The notes beneath the pieces were generated by a model. It saw only the letters and a list, made by a program, of their open reading frames with translations. It did not search any database and had not been told where the DNA came from. Shown piece by piece: positions 1 to 6,031 of a stretch of 7,965 nucleotides of DNA; the stretch's first letter is position 1; each line of letters opens with the position of its first letter. The DNA is from an uncultured archaeon (lineage in GTDB: Archaea > Thermoproteota > Nitrososphaeria > Nitrososphaerales > Nitrosopumilaceae). Made by a program: the position numbers and the translations under genes. The stretch lies in contig CALBNQ010000088.1 in NCBI GenBank assembly GCA_937896495.1, forward strand, positions 1 to 7,965, in the 5' to 3' direction.

Positions 1-2
1 GA

Positions 3-38
3 AAGATCCTGTAAGGTTATAAACAATTACTGGATCTT
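3..38. repeat. Inverted repeat flanking a TATA box
   Basis: The arms AAGATCC (3-9) and GGATCTT (32-38) are perfect 7-base complements. Their centre (about 20.5) coincides with the centre of the TATA-like element at 17-24. A symmetric site around a TATA box could be bound by a dimeric repressor or could fold as a hairpin; neither is shown. In sequence this AT-rich, a 7-base match at this distance can also arise by chance. Confidence 0.35.
17..24 (+). promoter_or_regulatory. TATA box for the 45-428 / ubiB-like pair
   Basis: TTATAAAC is centred about 24 bases ahead of the ATG at 45. This is the spacing expected if transcription starts at or just before the start codon, giving a leaderless mRNA. 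No Shine-Dalgarno-like sequence precedes the ATG, which fits. The two downstream genes are separated by two bases and probably share this promoter. Confidence 0.55.
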
Positions 39-44
39 GCGATT

Positions 45-428
45 ATGTCTATAGATGATATTGAAGTTCCAAAAGAATTACGTGAATTTATGTTAGAAGG
101 AGCAGAAGAAACATTTCTTGGACAAAAATTTGGAGCAACGAAACAATATCGTTATGGAAATTTACACATTAGAGAATATGATGATAAATTTTTAGTTCAT
201 TCTGATAAAATTGATCCAAGAAAAGATCCAATTGGACATTTAATTCATGATGCCCCTGAAATTTTAGTAGGTTTAGCTTGTGCAGTTTTTGGTGGATCAA
301 AAATTTCAAAAAATTTATTGAACAAAAAATCAAAAAAATCAGTTCTTACTGCTAGTTTAACCACATCGATTATTTTTGGATATTTGGGATATGCTACAAC
401 TAAAAAAATTAAAAATCATTTGAAATAG
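45..428 (+). CDS. Hypothetical protein with two hydrophobic segments, upstream of UbiB-like kinase
   Basis: This is a 127-residue protein whose family I do not recognise. The first ~65 residues are soluble and charged and contain a Tyr/Asp-rich stretch (about residues 35-53). There follow a moderately hydrophobic stretch at about 71-86 (Gly/Ala-rich, PEILVGLACAVFGG), a very basic linker (87-99, many Lys) and a second hydrophobic stretch at about 100-118, then a Lys-rich tail. It may be a membrane-associated protein with two short helices, basic side inside. The ATG at 45 is preferred because it sits at leaderless distance from the TATA element at 17-24. The stop lies two bases before the AarF/UbiB-like kinase gene, so the two are almost certainly cotranscribed and may act on the same membrane process; this is inference from context only. 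Confidence 0.8.
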   Translation: MSIDDIEVPKELREFMLEGAEETFLGQKFGATKQYRYGNLHIREYDDKFLVHSDKIDPRKDPIGHLIHDAPEILVGLACAVFGGSKISKNLLNKKSKKSVLTASLTTSIIFGYLGYATTKKIKNHLK

Positions 429-430
429 AT

Positions 431-1975
431 ATGTCTGTTGTTAGAACAATTCATGTGCTAGTTAAACTACTTCCTTCTGTTTTTGCATTACGACGAGATA
501 GAAAAAAATGGATTAATCAAAAAGAAAATGAAATAGATTTAGAACAATTTAGAAAAAATGCTCGTAGAGTTCTTGAAACATTTATTTCATTAGGTCCAGT
601 TTATATCAAATTAGGACAATGGCTTTCTTCTAGATCTGATATCTTACCTCAGCCTTATCTTGAGGAACTTGCAAAACTTCAAGATTGTGTACCATCTTCA
701 TCTTTTGATAAAGTAAAACCCATTATTGAAAGAGATTTGGGACCTATTGACGAAAAGTTTGATTCAATTGATACAAATTCTATTTCTGGTGCTTCACTTG
801 GTCAAGTATATCGAGGAACAATTTCTGGACAAGAAATTGTAATTAAAGTGAAAAGACCTGGAATAGAAAAAGTTGTAGAAACGGACCTTAAAGTTTTAAA
901 AATAATTATTCCTTTGGCATTAAAATTTGTAGATCGTAATTTACATTATTCTGCAAAAGCAATGCTCTCTCAATTTATTGAAACTATTCATGAAGAAATG
1001 GATTATACAAACGAGTCTGAAAATCTTAAAAAAATCAAAAAAGATTTGGAAAAATCAAATAATGTTATTATTCCTTCAGTCTTTGATGATTATTCATCAA
1101 AAAATGTATTGACCATGGAATATCTTCCTGGAATTAAGATTACAAATGTGGATGAACTTGAAAAAAAAGGAATTGATAGAGAGCAATTAGTAATTAATGT
1201 TCATAAAGTATTTTTCACAATGCTGCTCAAACATTCTGTTTTTCACGCAGATCCTCACCCTGGAAATATTTCAGTCACTGATGATGGACAGCTTATTTTG
1301 TATGACTATGGTATGGTAGGACGAATAAATAATGAAACGCGTTTTAAACTAATTCGCCTTTACCTTGCATTAGTTGAAAAAAATCCCTCTCGAGTTGTAA
1401 ATGCAATGAATGAACTTGGAATGTTAACTCCAGGATATAATCGAATGGTAATTGAAAAAGGAATTGAGCTTGCAATTCGTTCAATGCATGGAAACAAACC
1501 AGATGAAATGGAAGTTCAAAGTTTAATGGAACTTGCAAATCAAACAATGAGCAAATTCCCATTTATGCTACCAAAAAATTTGGCATTGTATATGAGAATG
1601 GCATCAATTATTGAAGGAATATACAAAATACATGATGTTGATTTCAAATTTATCAAAGTTTTAAAAAATATTCTTGAAGAAGAAAATTTGATTCCAAGAG
1701 CATATTTTGAAGAATTAAAAATCTCATTTGATAATTTAACAAAATCAATTGAATATGTTACACGAATGGGACCTGAAATGAAAAAATTTATGGATGAAAC
1801 ACAAATTTTTATGCAAAAAAGAAAATCAATGACGTTGATTAGTGGAAGTATTTTTGCTTCTTCACTTTTTATCGGTTCAGCATTTTTATATCAATCAAAT
1901 GAATCTCTTGGTTTTACAGGAATGTTTGGTTCTGGATTGGTAATGATACTTTCTGTGTTATTTAGAAAACATTAA
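431..1975 (+). CDS. AarF/UbiB (ABC1) family atypical kinase
   Basis: This 514-residue protein belongs to the ABC1/ADCK/UbiB family of atypical protein kinase-like ATPases, which in bacteria and mitochondria support isoprenoid-quinone biosynthesis. Family signatures are visible in order: the KxGQ motif (K60-L-G-Q63) in the N-terminal extension, the family's Ala/Ser loop as SGASLGQ (119-125), the nucleotide-binding lysine in VIKVKRPG (K139/K141), an E-x-D pair (E189, D191), the catalytic loop HADPHPGN (272-279) and a DFG equivalent DYG (292-294). Two C-terminal hydrophobic spans (about 467-487 and 493-511) would anchor it in the membrane, as in UbiB. Length is normal for the family. Archaeal ammonia oxidisers use menaquinones rather than ubiquinone, so the name UbiB gives the family, not a proven pathway. 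It starts two bases after the preceding stop, without a clear Shine-Dalgarno, so translation is probably coupled to the upstream gene. The family call is very firm; the physiological substrate is unknown. Confidence 0.95.
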   Translation: MSVVRTIHVLVKLLPSVFALRRDRKKWINQKENEIDLEQFRKNARRVLETFISLGPVYIKLGQWLSSRSDILPQPYLEELAKLQDCVPSSSFDKVKPIIERDLGPIDEKFDSIDTNSISGASLGQVYRGTISGQEIVIKVKRPGIEKVVETDLKVLKIIIPLALKFVDRNLHYSAKAMLSQFIETIHEEMDYTNESENLKKIKKDLEKSNNVIIPSVFDDYSSKNVLTMEYLPGIKITNVDELEKKGIDREQLVINVHKVFFTMLLKHSVFHADPHPGNISVTDDGQLILYDYGMVGRINNETRFKLIRLYLALVEKNPSRVVNAMNELGMLTPGYNRMVIEKGIELAIRSMHGNKPDEMEVQSLMELANQTMSKFPFMLPKNLALYMRMASIIEGIYKIHDVDFKFIKVLKNILEEENLIPRAYFEELKISFDNLTKSIEYVTRMGPEMKKFMDETQIFMQKRKSMTLISGSIFASSLFIGSAFLYQSNESLGFTGMFGSGLVMILSVLFRKH

Positions 1976-1976
1976 T

Positions 1977-2354
1977 TTATTCAATTGAAATATTTTTTCC
2001 TTTTTTTGTTACAGGAATAATCAATGTTAGAATACCATTTTCATATTTTGCTGACTCCATATTTTCTTCACCTTCTTTGATATTTATTGGAAGCCTGATT
2101 TTTTTATCAATAATATTTGGTCTTTGATTAACAATCAATGATTTAACCTCTTTCCCAATCACTTTCTGTGCTTTGATCGAAAGAATATCATCATTTATTG
2201 TTAATTCAATATCTTTTTTAGAAAATCCTGGAATATCAATGACAATCTTTAGATCATTTTCATCAAGAAACATATCAATTGGAGGTAAAATAAATTCGTA
2301 AAACTCTCGTGATTTATTCTCAATTTCTTTAATCATATCTTTCACAAGTCCCAT
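1977..2354 (-). CDS. hsp20: Small heat-shock protein, Hsp20/alpha-crystallin family
   Basis: This 125-residue protein is an ATP-independent holdase chaperone of the Hsp20 family, which binds unfolding proteins and forms large oligomers. The alpha-crystallin domain covers about residues 24-115. It begins with the typical hydrophobic strand and the DIPGFSKKDIEL stretch (40-51). It ends with the family signature A102-x4-G107-I108-L109 followed by L-I-I-P (111-114). A C-terminal I-x-I anchor, I122-S-I124, which docks on neighbouring dimers, is present right at the end. The N-terminal arm is short (about 23 residues), near the lower size limit of the family. The gene is monocistronic, divergent from the thymidylate-kinase operon and convergent with the UbiB-like gene, with one base between the stops. 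A TATA element (2380-2387) lies about 30 bases ahead of the ATG. No obvious heat-shock operator was identified. Confidence 0.93.
   Translation of the reverse strand: MGLVKDMIKEIENKSREFYEFILPPIDMFLDENDLKIVIDIPGFSKKDIELTINDDILSIKAQKVIGKEVKSLIVNQRPNIIDKKIRLPINIKEGEENMESAKYENGILTLIIPVTKKGKNISIE
1991..2007 (+). terminator. T-tract terminator candidate for ubiB-like gene, inside hsp20 antisense
   Basis: Two T-runs (1993-1998 and 2001-2007) lie 18-32 bases past the kinase stop codon on the plus strand. Archaeal RNA polymerase terminates at U-rich tracts, so this is the likely end of the upstream transcript. On the other strand the same bases encode the Lys-rich C-terminus of Hsp20, so the two mRNAs probably overlap at their 3' ends. 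A 10-base palindrome, TTCAATTGAA (1980-1989), sits just ahead but has no loop, so it is not a convincing hairpin. Confidence 0.45.
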
Positions 2355-2379
2355 TTTGAGTTTAATGTTAATTTTTGAG

Positions 2380-2387
2380 TTATAAAT
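2380..2387 (-). promoter_or_regulatory. TATA box for hsp20
   Basis: Read on the minus strand the element is ATTTATAA, centred about 30 bases ahead of the hsp20 ATG at 2354. This would give an mRNA with a leader of only a few bases. It shares the 109-base intergenic region with the oppositely oriented promoter of the thymidylate-kinase operon. Confidence 0.5.
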
Positions 2388-2430
2388 CTTATAGATTACA
2401 TCAAAAATTTATAGAAAAATTATGATAGAT

Positions 2431-2438
2431 TTTTAATT
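2431..2438 (+). promoter_or_regulatory. Possible TATA box for the nucleotide-metabolism operon
   Basis: TTTTAATT is centred about 28-29 bases ahead of the ATG at 2464, the correct spacing for a leaderless or near-leaderless transcript. It is a weak match to the archaeal TATA consensus in a generally AT-rich intergenic stretch, so the assignment is tentative. No Shine-Dalgarno is seen before the ATG. Confidence 0.35.
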
Positions 2439-2463
2439 AATCATTTCTTAATTTTGATAACTT

Positions 2464-3045
2464 ATGATAATTGTTATTGAAGGTGGAGATCAAGCAGGAA
2501 AATTCACTCAATCCATATTACTTGAAAAAGCTCTTAAAAAAAGAAAAATTAAGACAAAATTATTTCATTTTCCTGATTATTCTACTCCTATTGGAAAAGA
2601 AATTAGAAAATATCTAGATGGAAAACGAAAATTTCCTCCTCAAACAATACATTGTTTATTGGCAGCAAATAGATGGGAAAAGCTCAATCAAATTTTAGAT
2701 GCACAAGAAAAAAATTCTGTTTTGATAATGAATAGATATTATCATTCTAACTTAGTTTATGGATTAGCAAATGGAATGAAACAAAAATGGCTTGAGAATT
2801 TAGATACTGGTCTCCCAAAATCTGATTTAGTAATCTTACTTGATGTTACTCAAAAAGAATCATTTCATAGACAAAAAACACATAGAGACAAGTTTGAAAA
2901 AAATGAGAAATTTTTAAAGAAAATTTCTAAAATTTATCAAAGAATTGCCAAAAAAAAACATTGGAAAATAATTGATGCATCAAATTCCAAACAAGAAATA
3001 CATGATGAAATCATGAAAATATTTTCAAAGAAAATAGGAATATGA
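2464..3045 (+). CDS. tmk: Thymidylate kinase-like P-loop kinase (dTMP kinase)
   Basis: This 193-residue protein fits dTMP kinase, which converts dTMP to dTDP with ATP. The layout follows the eukaryote-like branch. A P-loop sits at 7-15 (GGDQAGKFT), a FPDYSTPIG segment at 36-44 resembles the human dTMP-binding region, ANRW is at 68-71 (human ANRW), and N90-R91-Y92 stands where DR-Y is usual. A basic LID follows (R136, R141), then W167-K and DAS at 171-173. Three things are odd. The residue after the Walker A lysine is Phe14, not Ser/Thr. The DR motif has Asn90 in place of Asp. The P-loop Arg of type I enzymes is Gln10, so catalytic arginines would come from the LID, as in type II enzymes. The retained Asp9, Lys13, Arg70 and Arg91 suggest an active enzyme, but this needs testing; another nucleoside-monophosphate substrate is possible. 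It is the first gene of an operon, and its stop overlaps the next start (ATGA at 3042-3045). Confidence 0.85.
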   Translation: MIIVIEGGDQAGKFTQSILLEKALKKRKIKTKLFHFPDYSTPIGKEIRKYLDGKRKFPPQTIHCLLAANRWEKLNQILDAQEKNSVLIMNRYYHSNLVYGLANGMKQKWLENLDTGLPKSDLVILLDVTQKESFHRQKTHRDKFEKNEKFLKKISKIYQRIAKKKHWKIIDASNSKQEIHDEIMKIFSKKIGI

Positions 3046-4277
3046 AAAAAAATTATTTAGACATTATTGATCCAATACATGATTTTATTCGTGTTTATGA
3101 ACATGAATTATCCATAATTGACAATCCTATTTTTCAAAGATTGAGACGAATCAGACAGCTTTCTGGTGCTCATTTAACATACCCAGCTGCCCAACATACT
3201 AGGTTTGAGCACTCATTGGGTGTAATGCATATTGCTAGTCAAGCTGGTCATGCATTAAACGAAAAAGGAATTATAAAATTAGATGATATTGAAATTCTTC
3301 GTTTGTCTGGTCTCTTACATGATATAGGTCATGGTCCATTTTCTCATCTTTTTGAAGAAATAATCCAAGAGAAAAAAATTTCACATGAAGATTTTGGAAG
3401 AAAGATAATCCTAAACTCTGACATTGGAGATAATTTATCAAAAAATGGTTTTGATAAAAAACTTATTACAAAAATTGCTTTTGGTAATTCAAAAGATCAA
3501 TACATGAATGAAATAGTTTCTGGTGCATTAAGTGCTGATATGATGGATTATTTACTTAGAGATGGTTATTTTACGGGAGCAGAACATGCTAAAATTGATC
3601 ATAAACGTATAACACAATCACTTGATGTACACAAGAAAAAATTATCTTTAGAACGTTCAGCATTATACTCTTTTGAATCTATGATGCATTCTAGATATCA
3701 AATGTTTAAAGCAGTATATTTTCATAAAACTGTGCGAGCAGCAGAAGTAATGTTACTTGAAGCATTAAGATTATCTGATGACGAATTTGGTTTTACTACG
3801 TTTAATCTAAATGAATTTGTAAATCTAACAGATGAAAATGTTTTATCATCTCTTATTTCATCAAATTCTACTAAACTCAAACATGCAAAACAACTTGCTA
3901 TAGATTACCAAAACAGAAAATTGTTAAAATGTGTGTTTGAAAGAATATTGACAGGTAAAACAAATTTGAAAAAAACCAAAACCAATGAACTTAGAACATT
4001 AATTTCTCAAAAATCTAAAGTAGATGAAAATGAAATTTTTGTTGACAGTTCTGTTACTCCTTCAATTCCTCTTGCCCCCTCAAAAAATGAATCAAAATCA
4101 ATCATCTTAATTTCAAATGAAAATGGAAAATCCTCTGCAAAAGAGATGCCTATTTCAGAAATTCCTGTAGTTTCTGCCATTTCTGGGTTCATGAATATTT
4201 TAAGAATCTATACATACCAAAAGAATAGAAAAAAAGTTGAAATTGCCGCAAAATCAATCATTGGTGATCTAAAATGA
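3042..4277 (+). CDS. HD-domain phosphohydrolase, SAMHD1/dGTPase-like
   Basis: This 411-residue metal-dependent HD hydrolase resembles the SAMHD1/YdhJ-type group (COG1078 style), whose characterised members cut dNTPs to deoxynucleoside and triphosphate. It opens with the family's DPIHDFIRV segment (10-18), followed by N28[12 protein letters not shown] (28-40). The metal ligands are visible: H57 in RFEHSLG (54-60), H93-D94 in [12 protein letters not shown] (91-102) and D166 in the segment S164 to D174. That segment aligns with the human SAMHD1 region carrying D311, Y315 and D319 (here D166, Y170, D174). The C-terminal third is Ser/Lys-rich around 325-365 and ends in an unassigned region. It overlaps the upstream kinase by 4 bases and pyrH downstream by 4 bases, so translation is probably coupled. 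Context supports a role in nucleotide-pool control. The exact substrate, and any allosteric nucleotide site, cannot be read from the sequence. Confidence 0.9.
   Translation: MKKNYLDIIDPIHDFIRVYEHELSIIDNPIFQRLRRIRQLSGAHLTYPAAQHTRFEHSLGVMHIASQAGHALNEKGIIKLDDIEILRLSGLLHDIGHGPFSHLFEEIIQEKKISHEDFGRKIILNSDIGDNLSKNGFDKKLITKIAFGNSKDQYMNEIVSGALSADMMDYLLRDGYFTGAEHAKIDHKRITQSLDVHKKKLSLERSALYSFESMMHSRYQMFKAVYFHKTVRAAEVMLLEALRLSDDEFGFTTFNLNEFVNLTDENVLSSLISSNSTKLKHAKQLAIDYQNRKLLKCVFERILTGKTNLKKTKTNELRTLISQKSKVDENEIFVDSSVTPSIPLAPSKNESKSIILISNENGKSSAKEMPISEIPVVSAISGFMNILRIYTYQKNRKKVEIAAKSIIGDLK
4263..4268 (+). promoter_or_regulatory. Shine-Dalgarno for pyrH within the upstream gene
   Basis: GGTGAT is fully complementary to the usual archaeal 16S rRNA 3' end (ATCACC) and lies five bases before the ATG at 4274. 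It is the best ribosome-binding site in the window. It supports the ATGA-overlap start of pyrH and internal initiation on a polycistronic mRNA, unlike the leaderless first genes. Confidence 0.65.
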
Positions 4278-4948
4278 AACAAAGAATTGTAATAAAATTA
4301 TCAGGACGACTTTTTGGTATGGATAATGTTAAGGTGTTAAAAGACTATGCTGCATTTTTGGTAAAACTCAGCAAAATTTGTCAACCTGTAATTGTTGCTG
4401 GAGGTGGAACTATAGCAAGACATTACATTTCCCATGCAAGATCATCAGGTGCTGATGAATCCACTCTTGATGAACTTGGAATTGAAATATCTAGATTGAA
4501 TGCAAAATTATTGATTTATGCATTGGGTAACAAAGCATATTCACATCCGCCAACTACCCTTCAGGAAGTTCGTCATGCAGTGGATGATGGATTGATAGTA
4601 ATTACCGGTGGTTTACATCCTGGTCAAAGTACTAATGGTACTGCTGCATTAATTGCAGAAAAAATCAAAGCAGAACAATTTCTTAATGCTACTGATGTTG
4701 ATGGAGTTTATGATATGGATCCAAATAAATTCAAACAGGCAAAAAAATTCAAACGAATTGAATTAAAAAATCTCAAAAATATTTTAGTTCATGAAGATTC
4801 TGTTGCAGGAGGATATGATTTGATGGATATTGTCGCACTAAAAATTATTGAACGTTCAAAAATTCAAACACGAATTTTAAAAGCTGATCCAAAAATAATT
4901 GAAAAAGCCATTAAAGGTAGTAATGTAGGCACAGAAATAATCATTTAA
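4274..4948 (+). CDS. pyrH: UMP kinase, archaeal type (PyrH)
   Basis: This 224-residue amino-acid-kinase-fold enzyme converts UMP to UDP with ATP, the entry to UTP, CTP and, through UDP/CDP reduction, pyrimidine dNTPs. Its length matches archaeal UMP kinases of about 225 residues, shorter than bacterial PyrH. Features in order are an ATP-binding K8-L-S-G11, a glycine-rich V-A-G-G-G (41-45) followed by R49, a D66[11 protein letters not shown] segment typical of UMP binding, T111[12 protein letters not shown] (111-123), and the nucleotide-binding A139-T-D-V-D-G-V-Y-D (139-147) ahead of D149-P. It ends with the common C-terminal G-T-E-I. A strong Shine-Dalgarno (4263-4268) and the 4-base overlap with the HD hydrolase fix the start. 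It is the last gene of the operon, converging on the gene at 4961 with 12 bases between stops. Confidence 0.93.
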   Translation: MKQRIVIKLSGRLFGMDNVKVLKDYAAFLVKLSKICQPVIVAGGGTIARHYISHARSSGADESTLDELGIEISRLNAKLLIYALGNKAYSHPPTTLQEVRHAVDDGLIVITGGLHPGQSTNGTAALIAEKIKAEQFLNATDVDGVYDMDPNKFKQAKKFKRIELKNLKNILVHEDSVAGGYDLMDIVALKIIERSKIQTRILKADPKIIEKAIKGSNVGTEIII

Positions 4949-4960
4949 TCAATATTCTTC

Positions 4961-5311
4961 TTATACTTCATTTTGAACTGTAGGTCTTGATTCTGACCAA
5001 ATTTGGATTTCTTTTTTTCCATACTCTGCAATATCTAATTCTCTAAGTTTTTTGAAAATTAATAGAGCTTCATCTTTTTCCAAAGCTTTTGATTGAGCCT
5101 TTGTGAATCCGTCTTTATCTACAATAACTGTTACAAACCCATCTGGAGAATTAATAACTGCTGTAAATTCTTCTTCTCCTACTGGTTGGAAATTACCGTC
5201 AATTTTCTTGGTGGTTAATGTTAACATTGAAAATCCAGCCACCTCAAACATTTTCATTTGAGATTTACTTGCAATTTGTTTTCCTTTTTGAACTGCTTGG
5301 AAATATTGCAT
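4961..5311 (-). CDS. Conserved-looking hypothetical protein, 116 residues
   Basis: I do not recognise the family. With the start at 5311 it is a 116-residue soluble protein. It has a Gln/Lys-rich N-terminal helix (about 1-22), then a region of alternating hydrophobic residues suggesting beta strands (about 23-64), then a charged helix (about 72-92) and a polar tail. There is no signal peptide, membrane span, Cys cluster or catalytic motif. The reading frame also offers an upstream ATG at 5329, adding six residues (MKIVLV). I prefer 5311 because the minus-strand TATA-like element at 5331-5340 is centred about 25 bases from it, whereas it would almost touch the ATG at 5329. It is transcribed divergently from the WHy-domain gene and converges on pyrH. 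Confidence 0.75.
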   Translation of the reverse strand: MQYFQAVQKGKQIASKSQMKMFEVAGFSMLTLTTKKIDGNFQPVGEEEFTAVINSPDGFVTVIVDKDGFTKAQSKALEKDEALLIFKKLRELDIAEYGKKEIQIWSESRPTVQNEV

Positions 5312-5330
5312 GACTAATACTATCTTCAAT

Positions 5331-5340
5331 GATATAATAA
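5331..5340 (-). promoter_or_regulatory. TATA-like element for the 4961-5311 gene
   Basis: Read on the minus strand the element is TTATTATATC, centred about 25 bases from the ATG at 5311. This would make a leaderless mRNA and argues against the longer start at 5329. It lies only about 10 bases from the opposing TATA-like element at 5351-5360. Confidence 0.45.
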
Positions 5341-5350
5341 CTATCTCAAC

Positions 5351-5360
5351 ATTTAAGATA
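5351..5360 (+). promoter_or_regulatory. TATA-like element for the WHy-domain gene
   Basis: ATTTAAGATA is centred about 27 bases ahead of the ATG at 5382, consistent with a leaderless transcript. No Shine-Dalgarno is seen at that ATG. It faces away from the element at 5331-5340, so the two divergent promoters are nearly back to back. Confidence 0.45.
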
Positions 5361-5381
5361 TCCTGAAAATGTGTAAAAATT

Positions 5382-5936
5382 ATGAATTCTAAAATTTTCG
5401 TTGGAATTGCAGTAATAGTACTTGTTGTGGTTTTAGGAGGAATTCTCTTGACCGGACCTACGATGATTGTTGCACCTCAAGAAAATACCTCAGAGGTTTC
5501 AAATGTTCAACAAGTCCAACCGTTAAAAGTTGAATTAAGTGAAATTTCCGTTGATAGAATCACAGAACGAAATGCTTCAATAAAAATTGCATTTACAATC
5601 TCAAATCCTAATCCTCGTGCTGTAATTGTACAAACAATGGACTATCAATTATACGAGTCAACTGTTTCTGATTCTGTACAAATTGCAGGTGGTGAAATTG
5701 GAAGCAGACCTCAGGGTATGGTAGAATTTGGTTCTGATTATTATGTCCTACTTGGAAATAATTCCATTATTCTGAAAGAAACTATTACGTTAAAGGGTTC
5801 AGAAAACACTCCAAAATTATGGGAAACACTAAGATCAGATGATCAAACTTGGAGGGTTACTGGAGATGTATTTTACAATCTAAGTTCTATGACCAGCGGT
5901 CAAGAAAATGTGATCTCTTTTGAGTTCTTTGATTAG
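5382..5936 (+). CDS. Membrane-anchored LEA14/WHy-domain-like extracytoplasmic protein
   Basis: This 184-residue protein starts with a single hydrophobic helix (about 5-25) that would anchor it, with the remainder outside the cell. There is no lipobox cysteine. Residues about 48-183 resemble the LEA14/WHy (water-stress and hypersensitive response) beta-sandwich domain. The signs are the hydrophobic strand leading into ISNPNPRAV (73-81), a following strand with MDYQLY (86-91), an A-G-G-E turn (102-105) and a final F-x-F strand (180-182). Proteins of this type occur in archaea and bacteria and are linked to desiccation or stress, but the molecular role is unclear. Four N-x-S sequons (N35, N64, N126, N166) are in the predicted exterior part, compatible with archaeal N-glycosylation. 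It is monocistronic, with its own TATA element and a hairpin/T-rich terminator. The domain assignment rests on a short motif and strand pattern, so it is moderate. Confidence 0.75.
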   Translation: MNSKIFVGIAVIVLVVVLGGILLTGPTMIVAPQENTSEVSNVQQVQPLKVELSEISVDRITERNASIKIAFTISNPNPRAVIVQTMDYQLYESTVSDSVQIAGGEIGSRPQGMVEFGSDYYVLLGNNSIILKETITLKGSENTPKLWETLRSDDQTWRVTGDVFYNLSSMTSGQENVISFEFFD

Positions 5937-5942
5937 ACATAG

Positions 5943-5978
5943 TATCATAAAATTAGAAAATTATGATAATTTGTTTTT
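5943..5978 (+). terminator. Hairpin plus T-rich terminator after the WHy-domain gene
   Basis: TATCATAA (5943-5950) and TTATGATA (5961-5968) form a perfect 8-base-pair stem with a 10-base loop, followed by the T-rich run at about 5970-5978. It begins seven bases after the stop codon. It separates the WHy-domain gene from the promoter of the small gene at 6032. Confidence 0.55.
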
Positions 5979-5994
5979 AGAGAAAAAATATTGG

Positions 5995-6008
5995 CAAAGT
6001 TATAAAAG
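5995..6008 (+). promoter_or_regulatory. Strong BRE/TATA promoter of the 36-codon gene
   Basis: CAAAG (5995-5999, BRE-like) directly precedes TTATAAAAG (6000-6008), the best archaeal TATA match in the window. The centre is about 28 bases ahead of the ATG at 6032, so the transcript would have no or almost no leader. Confidence 0.65.
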
Positions 6009-6031
6009 CCCGTAAACTGTTTTTTTATCAA

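Noticed and set aside
1344..1562. 72-codon open frame on the minus strand
   Set aside because: It lies wholly inside the UbiB-like kinase gene, has no promoter or ribosome-binding site, and its Leu/Phe/Gln-rich product is typical of the antisense of an AT-rich gene.
2355..2463. Repeated TATAGA/GATAGAT-like words in the hsp20-tmk intergenic region as a heat-shock operator
   Set aside because: The matches are short, AT-rich and irregularly spaced, so chance is a sufficient explanation.
2950..2958. Run of nine A residues in tmk as a phase-variable or slippage site
   Set aside because: The frame is intact through the run (Lys codons), and A-runs are expected in a Lys-rich gene in such AT-rich DNA; there is no sign of an alternative frame being used.
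4007..4192. 61-codon open frame on the minus strand
   Set aside because: It is antisense to the C-terminal Ser/Lys-rich part of the HD hydrolase, with no independent signals.
5937..6031. tRNA or structured ncRNA between the WHy-domain gene and the 36-codon gene
   Set aside because: The only structure found is an 8-base-pair hairpin followed by T-rich sequence, explained as a terminator; the rest is the promoter of the small gene.
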